NCBI RefSeq assembly: GCF_042242105.1
Contig: NC_092031.1
Coordinates: 20,347,162 to 20,411,161, forward strand
Reading direction: 5' to 3'
Source of the DNA: Pempheris klunzingeri
Taxonomy: Eukaryota > Chordata > Actinopteri > Acropomatiformes > Pempheridae
DNA: 64,000 nucleotides
The notes under the pieces are model-generated. The model was not told the DNA's origin. It was given only the letters and a program-made list of their open reading frames with translations, and did no database searches. Shown here piece by piece: positions 53,137 to 63,943 of the stretch. The translations under genes were made by a program, and so were the position numbers. Each line of letters starts with the position of its first letter. The first letter of the stretch is position 1.

Positions 53137-53209
53137 GCCCGGGTAGCTCAGACGGCAGAGCATCAGACTTTTAATCTCAGGGTCCAGGGTTCAAGTCCCT
53201 GTTCAGGCG
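53137..53209 (+). tRNA. tRNA-Lys(UUU), copy 19, C42 and C4 variant
   Basis: C42 mismatch, plus C4 facing A69 in the acceptor stem (GCCCGGG against TTCAGGC): two broken pairs. Confidence 0.88.
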
Positions 53210-53622
53210 CTCTGTTCACAGTTGCTGACGTTCGAGTTGTTGGTTTTCAGTGGTGTGGTGCTTCCATATGTACTCTTGCAATGTCAACTGGTAAATCCCA
53301 CATTACCAGTGATAGGCTAACCATTACCATCAGCGCCTTAAGTGGGCTTTTCTTCTGTGACGTTCATTTGCATTTACCATGAAAAATGCCTTGTGCGAGC
53401 ATAAAACTCTGCTCCTGTCACATACAGGCACATTTTTGTTAGATATGATTAAGCCCAGGAGGATACAAAAACTTATCATGGAATTATAACCTTTGATTGA
53501 CATTGGAACATCTCAGGAGATTCAAGGTATCAAAAGTGCTGGGACACTTCAGAAGTTGTCGTTGCTTGTCCGTCGTCAATGTGAAATCAGAGAGTGAGAA
53601 GTGCAAAGTTTGCCTCTTCTGT

Positions 53623-53695
53623 GCCGAAATAGCTCAGTTGGGAGAGCGTTAGACTGAAGATCTAAAGGTCCCTGGTTCGATCCCGGGTTTCGGCA
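53623..53695 (+). tRNA. tRNA-Phe(GAA), copy 19
   Basis: Consensus. Confidence 0.97.
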
Positions 53696-54147
53696 GAAGC
53701 CGGTGTTCCTTCTTTGTGCAATGTCAACATGTTCACTGTATTAGCCAAGGAATGCGTTCCTTCAGCGATAGGACGCTATGGCAACGGATTTAGTGCTGCT
53801 TCATCTCACGTCAAAGAGGAGTATCCTGACGTGCACAGACTCCTCAAAACAGGCTGGTAATGGTTAAACGTGAAGTAATCAAGCTTTTCACCAACAGTTA
53901 TTGATGATTGAACATTCCATTAGCTGTATTTTGCATTGCACTTCCCCTTAACAGTACCGATGTGTTTAAAACATCTTCAATAGGAAAGAGAAAAACCCAA
54001 AGTACTTGTCTTCAGAAACACCTTGGGATCCTGGCCGTACTTTTCGCTGGTGTCATCCCAGTTTCGGCAAAGGCAGTGGCTACGGACATTGTTTGACCTT
54101 AGCAAAAGCTATTTCAAGGAAAAAACACCCAATGGCTTTTTTTCAGG

Positions 54148-54220
54148 GCCTGGGTAGCTCAGACGGCAGAGCATCAGACTTTTAATCTGAGGGTCCAGGG
54201 TTCAAGTCCCTGTTCAGGCG
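54148..54220 (+). tRNA. tRNA-Lys(UUU), copy 20
   Basis: Identical to copy 1; upstream CAATGG. Confidence 0.97.
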
Positions 54221-54633
54221 CTCTGTTCACAGTTGCTGACGTTCGAGTTGTTGGTTTTCAGTGGTGTGGTGCTTCCATATGTACTCTTGCAATGTCAACT
54301 GGTAAATCCCACATTACCAGTAATAGGCTAACCATTACCATCAGCGCCTTAAGTGGGCTTTTCTTCTGTGACGTTCATTTGCATTTACCATGAAAAAGGC
54401 CTTGTGCAAGCATAAAACTCTGCTCCTGTCACATACAGGCACATTTTTGTTAGATATGATTAAGCCCAGGAGGATACAAAAACTTATCATGGAATTATAA
54501 CCTTTGATTGACATTGGAACATCTCAGGAGATTCAAGGTATCAAAAGTGCTGGGACACTTCAGAAGTTGTCGTTGCTTGTCCGTCGTCAATGTGAAATCA
54601 GAGAGTGAGAAGTGCAAAGTTTGCCTCTTCTGT

Positions 54634-54706
54634 GCCGAAATAGCTCAGTTGGGAGAGCGTTAGACTGAAGATCTAAAGGTCCCTGGTTCGATCCCGGGTT
54701 TCGGCA
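54634..54706 (+). tRNA. tRNA-Phe(GAA), copy 20
   Basis: Consensus. Confidence 0.97.
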
Positions 54707-55158
54707 GAAGCCGGTGTTCCTTCTTTGTGCAATGTCAACATGTTCACTGTATTAGCCAAGGAATGCGTTCCTTCAGCGATAGGACGCTATGGCAACGGAT
54801 TTAGTGCTGCTTCATCTCACGTCAAAGAGGAGTATCCTGACGTGCACAGACTCCTCAAAACAGGCTGGTAATGGTTAAACGTGAAGTAATCAAGCTTTTC
54901 ACCAACAGTTATTGATGATTGAACATTCCATTAGCTGTATTTTGCATTGCACTTCCCCTTAACAGTACCGATGTGTTTAAAACATCTTCAATAGGAAAGA
55001 GAAAAACCCAAAGTACTTGTCTTCAGAAACACCTTGGGATCCTGGCCGTACTTTTCGCTGGTGTCATCCCAGTTTCGGCAAAGGCAGTGGCTACGGACAT
55101 TGTTTGACCTTAGCAAAAGCTATTTCAAGGAAAAAACACCCAAAGGCTTTTTTTCAGG

Positions 55159-55231
55159 GCCTGGGTAGCTCAGACGGCAGAGCATCAGACTTTTAATCTC
55201 AGGGTCCAGGGTTCAAGTCCCTGTTCAGGCA
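55159..55231 (+). tRNA. tRNA-Lys(UUU), copy 21, C42 and A73 variant
   Basis: C28-C42 mismatch and discriminator A. Confidence 0.9.
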
Positions 55232-55644
55232 CTCTGTTCACAGTTGCTGACGTTCGAGTTGTTGGTTTTCAGTGGTGTGGTGCTTCCATATGTACTCTTG
55301 CAATGTCAACTGGTAAATCCCACATTACCAGTAATAGGCTAACCATTACCATCAGCGCCTTAAGTGGGCTTTTCTTCTGTGACGTTCATTTGCATTTACC
55401 ATGAAAAATGCCTTGTGCAAGCATAAAACTCTGCTCCTGTCACATACAGGCACATTTTTGTTAGATATGATTAAGCCCAGGAGGATACAAAAACTTATCA
55501 TGGAATTATAACCTTTGATTGACATTGGAACATCTCAGGAGATTCAAGGTATCAAAAGTGCTGGGACACTTCAGAAGTTGTCGTTGCTTGTCCGTCGTCA
55601 ATGTGAAATCAGACAGTGAGAAGTGCAAAGTTTGCCTCTTCTGT

Positions 55645-55717
55645 GCCGAAATAGCTCAGTTGGGAGAGCGTTAGACTGAAGATCTAAAGGTCCCTGGTTC
55701 GATCCCGGGTTTCGGCA
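55645..55717 (+). tRNA. tRNA-Phe(GAA), copy 21
   Basis: Consensus. Confidence 0.97.
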
Positions 55718-56169
55718 GAAGCCGGTGTTCCTTCTTTGTGCAATGTCAACATGTTCACTGTATTAGCCAAGGAATGCGTTCCTTCAGCGATAGGACGCTA
55801 TGGCAACGGATTTAGTGCTGCTTCATCTCACGTCAAAGAGGAGTATCCTGACGTGCACAGACTCCTCAAAACAGGCTGGTAATGGTTAAATGTGAAGTAA
55901 TCAAGCTTTTCACCAACAGTTATTGATGACTGAACATTCCATTAGCTGTATTTTGCATTGCACTTCCCCTTAACAGTACCGATGTGTTTAAAACATCTTC
56001 AATAGGAAAGAGAAAAACCCAAAGTACTTGTCTTCAGAAACACCTTGGGATCCTGGCCGTACTTTTCGCTGGTGTCATCCCAGTTTCGGCAAAGGCAGTG
56101 GCTACGGACATTGTTTGACCTTAGCAAAAGCTATTTCAAGGAAAAAACACCCAAAGGCTTTTTTTCAGG

Positions 56170-56242
56170 GCCTGGGTAGCTCAGATGGCAGAGCATCAGA
56201 CTTTTAATCTCAGGGTCCAGGGTTCAAGTCCCTGTTCAGGCG
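56170..56242 (+). tRNA. tRNA-Lys(UUU), copy 22, T17 and C42 variant
   Basis: Combines the D-loop T17 and the stem C42 changes, a combination seen again only in copy 25. Confidence 0.9.
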
Positions 56243-56655
56243 CTCTGTTCACAGTTGCTGACGTTCGAGTTGTTGGTTTTCAGTGGTGTGGTGCTTCCAT
56301 ATGTACTCTTGCAATGTCAACTGGTAAATCCCACATTACCAGTAATAGGCTAACCATTACCATCAGCGCCTTAAGTGGGCTTTTCTTCTGTGACGTTCAT
56401 TTGCATTTACCATGAAAAAGGCCTTGTGCAAGCATAAAACTCTGCTCCTGTCACATACAGGCACATTTTTGTTAGATATGATTAAGCCCAGGAGGATACA
56501 AAAACTTATCATGGAATTATAACCTTTGATTGACATTGGAACATCTCAGGAGATTCAAGGTATCAAAAGTGCTGGGACACTTCAGAAGTTGTCGTTGCTT
56601 GTCCGTCGTCAATGTGAAATCAGACAGTGAGAAGTGCAAAGTTTGCCTCTTCTGT

Positions 56656-56728
56656 GCCGAAATAGCTCAGTTGGGAGAGCGTTAGACTGAAGATCTAAAG
56701 GTCCCTGGTTCGATCCCGGGTTTCGGCA
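56656..56728 (+). tRNA. tRNA-Phe(GAA), copy 22
   Basis: Consensus. Confidence 0.97.
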
Positions 56729-57180
56729 GAAGCCGGTGTTCCTTCTTTGTGCAATGTCAACATGTTCACTGTATTAGCCAAGGAATGCGTTCCTTCAGCG
56801 ATAGGACGCTATGGCAACGGATTTAGTGCTGCTTCATCTCACGTCAAAGAGGAGTGTCCTGACGTGCACAGACTCCTCAAAACAGGCTGGTAATGGTTAA
56901 ACGTGAAGTAATCAAGCTTTTCACCAACAGTTATTGATGATTGAACATTCCATTAGCTGTATTTTGCATTGCACTTCCCCTTAACAGTACCGATGTGTTT
57001 AAAACATCTTCAATAGGAAAGAGAAAAACCCAAAGTACTTGTCTTCAGAAACACCTTGGGATCCTGGCCGTACTTTTCGCTGGTGTCATCCCAGTTTCGG
57101 CAAAGGCAGTGGCTACGGACATTGTTTGACCTTAGCAAAAGCTATTTCAAGGAAAAAACACCCAAAGGCTTTTTTTCAGG

Positions 57181-57253
57181 GCCTGGGTAGCTCAGACGGC
57201 AGAGCATCAGACTTTTAATCTGAGGGTCCAGGGTTCAAGTCCCTGTTCAGGCG
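57181..57253 (+). tRNA. tRNA-Lys(UUU), copy 23
   Basis: Identical to copy 1. Confidence 0.97.
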
Positions 57254-57666
57254 CTCTGTTCACAGTTGCTGACGTTCGAGTTGTTGGTTTTCAGTGGTGT
57301 GGTGCTTCCATATGTACTCTTGCAATGTCAACTGGTAAATCCCACATTACCAGTGATAGGCTAACCATTACCATCAGCGCCTTAAGTGGGCTTTTCTTCT
57401 GTGACGTTCATTTGCATTTACCATGAAAAATGCCTTGTGCAAGCATAAAACTCTGCTCCTGTCACATACAGGCACATTTTTGTTAGATATGATTAAGCCC
57501 AGGAGGATACAAAAACTTATCATGGAATTATAACCTTTGATTGACATTGGAACATCTCAGGAGATTCAAGGTATCAAAAGTGCTGGGACACTTCAGAAGT
57601 TGTCGTTGCTTGTCCGTCGTCAATGTGAAATCAGAGAGTGAGAAGTGCAAAGTTTGCCTCTTCTGT

Positions 57667-57739
57667 GCCGAAATAGCTCAGTTGGGAGAGCGTTAGACTG
57701 AAGATCTAAAGGTCCCTGGTTCGATCCCGGGTTTCGGCA
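57667..57739 (+). tRNA. tRNA-Phe(GAA), copy 23
   Basis: Consensus. Confidence 0.97.
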
Positions 57740-58191
57740 GAAGCCGGTGTTCCTTCTTTGTGCAATGTCAACATGTTCACTGTATTAGCCAAGGAATGCG
57801 TTCCTTCAGCGATAGGACGCTATGGCAACGGATTTAGTGCTGCTTCATCTCACGTCAAAGAGGAGTATCCTGACGTGCACAGACTCCTCAAAACAGGCTG
57901 GTAATGGTTAAACGTGAAGTAATCAAGCTTTTCACCAACAGTTATTGATGATTGAACATTCCATTAGCTGTATTTTGCATTGCACTTCCCCTTAACAGTA
58001 CCGATGTGTTTAAAACATCTTCAATAGGAACGAGAAAAACCCAAAGTACTTGTCTTCAGAAACACCTTGGGATCCTGGCCGTACTTTTCGCTGGTGTCAT
58101 CCCAGTTTCGGCAAAGGCAGTGGCTACGGACATTGTTTGACCTTAGCAAAAGCTATTTCAAGGAAAAAACACCCAAAGGCTTTTTTTCAGG

Positions 58192-58264
58192 GCCTGGGTA
58201 GCTCAGACGGCAGAGCATCAGACTTTTAATCTGAGGGTCCAGGGTTCAAGTCCCTGTTCAGGCG
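58192..58264 (+). tRNA. tRNA-Lys(UUU), copy 24
   Basis: Identical to copy 1; the upstream spacer has the A-to-C marker at 58031. Confidence 0.97.
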
Positions 58265-58677
58265 CTCTGTTCACAGTTGCTGACGTTCGAGTTGTTGGTT
58301 TTCAGTGGTGTGGTGCTTCCATATGTACTCTTGCAATGTCAACTGGTAAATCCCACATTACCAGTGATAGGCTAACCATTACCATCAGCGCCTTAAGTGG
58401 GCTTTTCTTCTGTGACGTTCATTTGCATTTACCATGAAAAATGCCTTGTGCAAGCATAAAACTCTGCTCCTGTCACATACAGGCACATTTTTGTTAGATA
58501 TGATTAAGCCCAGGAGGATACAAAAACTTATCATGGAATTATAACCTTTGATTGACATTGGAACATCTCAGGAGATTCAAGGTATCAAAAGTGCTGGGAC
58601 ACTTCAGAAGTTGTCGTTGCTTGTCCGTCGTCAATGTGAAATCAGACAGTGAGAAGTGCAAAGTTTGCCTCTTCTGT

Positions 58678-58750
58678 GCCGAAATAGCTCAGTTGGGAGA
58701 GCGTTAGACTGAAGATCTAAAGGTCCCTGGTTCGATCCCGGGTTTCGGCA
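58678..58750 (+). tRNA. tRNA-Phe(GAA), copy 24
   Basis: Consensus. Confidence 0.97.
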
Positions 58751-59202
58751 GAAGCCGGTGTTCCTTCTTTGTGCAATGTCAACATGTTCACTGTATTAGC
58801 CAAGGAATGCGTTCCTTCAGCGATAGGACGCTATGGCAACGGATTTAGTGCTGCTTCATCTCACGTCAAAGAGGAGTATCCTGACGTGCACAGACTCCTC
58901 AAAACAGGCTGGTAATGGTTAAATGTGAAGTAATCAAGCTTTTCACCAACAGTTATTGATGACTGAACATTCCATTAGCTGTATTTTGCATTGCACTTCC
59001 CCTTAACAGTACCGATGTGTTTAAAACATCTTCAATAGGAAAGAGAAAAACCCAAAGTACTTGTCTTCAGAAACACCTTGGGATCCTGGCCGTACTTTTC
59101 GCTGGTGTCATCCCAGTTTCGGCAAAGGCAGTGGCTACGGACATTGTTTGACCTTAGCAAAAGCTATTTCAAGGAAAAAACACCCAAAGGCTTTTTTTCA
59201 GG

Positions 59203-59275
59203 GCCTGGGTAGCTCAGATGGCAGAGCATCAGACTTTTAATCTCAGGGTCCAGGGTTCAAGTCCCTGTTCAGGCG
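59203..59275 (+). tRNA. tRNA-Lys(UUU), copy 25, T17 and C42 variant
   Basis: Same combination as copy 22, three units earlier. Confidence 0.9.
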
Positions 59276-59688
59276 CTCTGTTCACAGTTGCTGACGTTCG
59301 AGTTGTTGGTTTTCAGTGGTGTGGTGCTTCCATATGTACTCTTGCAATGTCAACTGGTAAATCCCACATTACCAGTAATAGGCTAACCATTACCATCAGC
59401 GCCTTAAGTGGGCTTTTCTTCTGTGACGTTCATTTGCATTTACCATGAAAAAGGCCTTGTGCAAGCATAAAACTCTGCTCCTGTCACATACAGGCACATT
59501 TTTGTTAGATATGATTAAGCCCAGGAGGATACAAAAACTTATCATGGAATTATAACCTTTGATTGACATTGGAACATCTCAGGAGATTCAAGGTATCAAA
59601 AGTGCTGGGACACTTCAGAAGTTGTCGTTGCTTGTCCGTCGTCAATGTGAAATCAGACAGTGAGAAGTGCAAAGTTTGCCTCTTCTGT

Positions 59689-59761
59689 GCCGAAATAGCT
59701 CAGTTGGGAGAGCGTTAGACTGAAGATCTAAAGGTCCCTGGTTCGATCCCGGGTTTCGGCA
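59689..59761 (+). tRNA. tRNA-Phe(GAA), copy 25
   Basis: Consensus. Confidence 0.97.
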
Positions 59762-60213
59762 GAAGCCGGTGTTCCTTCTTTGTGCAATGTCAACATGTTC
59801 ACTGTATTAGCCAAGGAATGCGTTCCTTCAGCGATAGGACGCTATGGCAACGGATTTAGTGCTGCTTCATCTCACGTCAAAGAGGAGTGTCCTGACGTGC
59901 ACAGACTCCTCAAAACAGGCTGGTAATGGTTAAACGTGAAGTAATCAAGCTTTTCACCAACAGTTATTGATGATTGAACATTCCATTAGCTGTATTTTGC
60001 ATTGCACTTCCCCTTAACAGTACCGATGTGTTTAAAACATCTTCAATAGGAAAGAGAAAAACCCAAAGTACTTGTCTTCAGAAACACCTTGGGATCCTGG
60101 CCGTACTTTTCGCTGGTGTCATCCCAGTTTCGGCAAAGGCAGTGGCTACGGACATTGTTTGACCTTAGCAAAAGCTATTTCAAGGAAAAAACACCCAAAG
60201 GCTTTTTTTCAGG

Positions 60214-60286
60214 GCCTGGGTAGCTCAGACGGCAGAGCATCAGACTTTTAATCTGAGGGTCCAGGGTTCAAGTCCCTGTTCAGGCG
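60214..60286 (+). tRNA. tRNA-Lys(UUU), copy 26
   Basis: Identical to copy 1. Confidence 0.97.
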
Positions 60287-60699
60287 CTCTGTTCACAGTT
60301 GCTGACGTTCGAGTTGTTGGTTTTCAGTGGTGTGGTGCTTCCATATGTACTCTTGCAATGTCAACTGGTAAATCCCACATTACCAGTGATAGGCTAACCA
60401 TTACCATCAGCGCCTTAAGTGGGCTTTTCTTCTGTGACGTTCATTTGCATTTACCATGAAAAATGCCTTGTGCAAGCATAAAACTCTGCTCCTGTCACAT
60501 ACAGGCACATTTTTGTTAGATATGATTAAGCCCAGGAGGATACAAAAACTTATCATGGAATTATAACCTTTGATTGACATTGGAACATCTCAGGAGATTC
60601 AAGGTATCAAAAGTGCTGGGACACTTCAGAAGTTGTCGTTGCTTGTCCGTCGTCAATGTGAAATCAGAGAGTGAGAAGTGCAAAGTTTGCCTCTTCTGT

Positions 60700-60772
60700 G
60701 CCGAAATAGCTCAGTTGGGAGAGCGTTAGACTGAAGATCTAAAGGTCCCTGGTTCGATCCCGGGTTTCGGCA
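60700..60772 (+). tRNA. tRNA-Phe(GAA), copy 26
   Basis: Consensus. Confidence 0.97.
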
Positions 60773-61224
60773 GAAGCCGGTGTTCCTTCTTTGTGCAATG
60801 TCAACATGTTCACTGTATTAGCCAAGGAATGCGTTCCTTCAGCGATAGGACGCTATGGCAACGGATTTAGTGCTGCTTCATCTCACGTCAAAGAGGAGTA
60901 TCCTGACGTGCACAGACTCCTCAAAACAGGCTGGTAATGGTTAAACGTGAAGTAATCAAGCTTTTCACCAACAGTTATTGATGATTGAACATTCCATTAG
61001 CTGTATTTTGCATTGCACTTCCCCTTAACAGTACCGATGTGTTTAAAACATCTTCAATAGGAACGAGAAAAACCCAAAGTACTTGTCTTCAGAAACACCT
61101 TGGGATCCTGGCCGTACTTTTCGCTGGTGTCATCCCAGTTTCGGCAAAGGCAGTGGCTACGGACATTGTTTGACCTTAGCAAAAGCTATTTCAAGGAAAA
61201 AACACCCAAAGGCTTTTTTTCAGG

Positions 61225-61297
61225 GCCTGGGTAGCTCAGACGGCAGAGCATCAGACTTTTAATCTGAGGGTCCAGGGTTCAAGTCCCTGTTCAGGCG
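61225..61297 (+). tRNA. tRNA-Lys(UUU), copy 27
   Basis: Identical to copy 1; upstream A-to-C marker at 61064. Confidence 0.97.
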
Positions 61298-61710
61298 CTC
61301 TGTTCACAGTTGCTGACGTTCGAGTTGTTGGTTTTCAGTGGTGTGGTGCTTCCATATGTACTCTTGCAATGTCAACTGGTAAATCCCACATTACCAGTGA
61401 TAGGCTAACCATTACCATCAGCGCCTTAAGTGGGCTTTTCTTCTGTGACGTTCATTTGCATTTACCATGAAAAATGCCTTGTGCAAGCATAAAACTCTGC
61501 TCCTGTCACATACAGGCACATTTTTGTTAGATATGATTAAGCCCAGGAGGATACAAAAACTTATCATGGAATTATAACCTTTGATTGACATTGGAACATC
61601 TCAGGAGATTCAAGGTATCAAAAGTGCTGGGACACTTCAGAAGTTGTCGTTGCTTGTCCGTCGTCAATGTGAAATCAGAGAGTGAGAAGTGCAAAGTTTG
61701 CCTCTTCTGT

Positions 61711-61783
61711 GCCGAAATAGCTCAGTTGGGAGAGCGTTAGACTGAAGATCTAAAGGTCCCTGGTTCGATCCCGGGTTTCGGCA
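61711..61783 (+). tRNA. tRNA-Phe(GAA), copy 27
   Basis: Consensus. Confidence 0.97.
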
Positions 61784-62235
61784 GAAGCCGGTGTTCCTTC
61801 TTTGTGCAATGTCAACATGTTCACTGTATTAGCCAAGGAATGCGTTCCTTCAGCGATAGGACGCTATGGCAACGGATTTAGTGCTGCTTCATCTCACGTC
61901 AAAGAGGAGTATCCTGACGTGCACAGACTCCTCAAAACAGGCTGGTAATGGTTAAACGTGAAGTAATCAAGCTTTTCACCAACAGTTATTGATGATTGAA
62001 CATTCCATTAGCTGTATTTTGCATTGCACTTCCCCTTAACAGTACCGATGTGTTTAAAACATCTTCAATAGGAAAGAGAAAAACCCAAAGTACTTGTCTT
62101 CAGAAACACCTTGGGATCCTGGCCGTACTTTTCGCTGGTGTCATCCCAGTTTCGGCAAAGGCAGTGGCTACGGACATTGTTTGACCTTAGCAAAAGCTAT
62201 TTCAAGGAAAAAACACCCAATGGCTTTTTTTCAGG

Positions 62236-62308
62236 GCCTGGGTAGCTCAGACGGCAGAGCATCAGACTTTTAATCTGAGGGTCCAGGGTTCAAGTCCCTG
62301 TTCAGGCG
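62236..62308 (+). tRNA. tRNA-Lys(UUU), copy 28
   Basis: Identical to copy 1; upstream CAATGG. Confidence 0.97.
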
Positions 62309-62721
62309 CTCTGTTCACAGTTGCTGACGTTCGAGTTGTTGGTTTTCAGTGGTGTGGTGCTTCCATATGTACTCTTGCAATGTCAACGGGTAAATCCCAC
62401 ATTACCAGTAATAGGCTAACCATTACCATCAGCGCCTTAAGTGGGCTTTTCTTCTGTGACGTTCATTTGCATTTACCATGAAAAATGCCTTGTGCAAGCA
62501 TAAAACTCTGCTCCTGTCACATACAGGCACATTTTTGTTTGATATGATTAAGCCCAGGAGGATACAAAAACTTATCATGGAATTATAACCTTTGATTGAC
62601 ATTGGAACATCTCAGGAGATTCAAGGTATCAAAAGTGCTGGGACACTTCAGAAGTTGTCGTTGCTTGTCCGTCGTCAATGTGAAATCAGACAGTGAGAAG
62701 TGCAAAGTTTGCCTCTTCTGT

Positions 62722-62794
62722 GCCGAAATAGCTCAGTTGGGAGAGCGTTAGACTGAAGATCTAAAGGTCCCTGGTTCGATCCCGGGTTTCGGCA
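62722..62794 (+). tRNA. tRNA-Phe(GAA), copy 28
   Basis: Consensus; followed by the duplicated 138-bp spacer segment. Confidence 0.97.
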
Positions 62795-62817
62795 GAAGCC
62801 GGTGTTCCTTCTTTGTG

Positions 62818-63093
62818 CAATGTCAACATGTTCACTGTATTAGCCAAGGAATGCGTTCCTTCAGCGATAGGACGCTATGGCAACGGATTTAGTGCTGCTT
62901 CATCTCACGTCAAAGAGGAGTATCCTGACGTGCACAGACTCCTCAAAACAGGCTGCAATGTCAACATGTTCACTGTATTAGCCAAGGAATGCGTTCCTTC
63001 AGCGATAGGACGCTATGGCAACGGATTTAGTGCTGCTTCATCTCACGTCAAAGAGGAGTATCCTGACGTGCACAGACTCCTCAAAACAGGCTG
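62818..63093 (+). repeat. 138-bp tandem duplication inside one unit
   Basis: The spacer segment from CAATGTCAACATG to CAAAACAGGCTG (62818-62955) is repeated from 62956, lengthening this unit to 1149 bp. It contains both inverted repeats found downstream of tRNA-Phe. It is the only length change seen among the regular units. Confidence 0.95.
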
Positions 63094-63384
63094 GTAATGG
63101 TTAAACGTGAAGTAATCAAGCTTTTCACCAACAGTTATTGATGATTGAACATTCCATTAGCTGTATTTTGCATTGCACTTCCCCTTAACAGTACCGATGT
63201 GTTTAAAACATCTTCAATAGGAAAGAGAAAAACCCAAAGTACTTGTCTTCAGAAACACCTTGGGATCCTGGCCGTACTTTTCGCTGGTGTCATCCCAGTT
63301 TCGGCAAAGGCAGTGGCTACGGACATTGTTTGACCTTAGCAAAAGCTATTTCAAGGAAAAAACACCCAAAGGCTTTTTTTCAGG

Positions 63385-63457
63385 GCCTGGGTAGCTCAGA
63401 CGGCAGAGCATCAGACTTTTAATCTGAGGGTCCAGGGTTCAAGTCCCTGTTCAGGCG
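63385..63457 (+). tRNA. tRNA-Lys(UUU), copy 29
   Basis: Identical to copy 1; register shifted by the 138-bp duplication. Confidence 0.97.
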
Positions 63458-63870
63458 CTCTGTTCACAGTTGCTGACGTTCGAGTTGTTGGTTTTCAGTG
63501 GTGTGGTGCTTCCATATGTACTCTTGCAATGTCAACTGGTAAATCCCACATTACCAGTGATAGGCTAACCATTACCATCAGCGCCTTAAGTGGGCTTTTC
63601 TTCTGTGACGTTCATTTGCATTTACCATGAAAAATGCCTTGTGCAAGCATAAAACTCTGCTCCTGTCACATACAGGCACATTTTTGTTAGATATGATTAA
63701 GCCCAGGAGGATACAAAAACTTATCATGGAATTATAACCTTTGATTGACATTGGAACATCTCAGGAGATTCAAGGTATCAAAAGTGCTGGGACACTTCAG
63801 AAGTTGTCGTTGCTTGTCCGTCGTCAATGTGAAATCAGAGAGTGAGAAGTGCAAAGTTTGCCTCTTCTGT

Positions 63871-63943
63871 GCCGAAATAGCTCAGTTGGGAGAGCGTTAG
63901 ACTGAAGATCTAAAGGTCCCTGGTTCGATCCCGGGTTTCGGCA
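63871..63943 (+). tRNA. tRNA-Phe(GAA), copy 29
   Basis: Consensus; last complete gene in the window, 57 bp before its end. Confidence 0.97.

Noticed and set aside
62813-63097. A 94-codon frame with an internal protein repeat near the array end
   Set aside because: It is simply the 138-bp spacer duplication read in frame.
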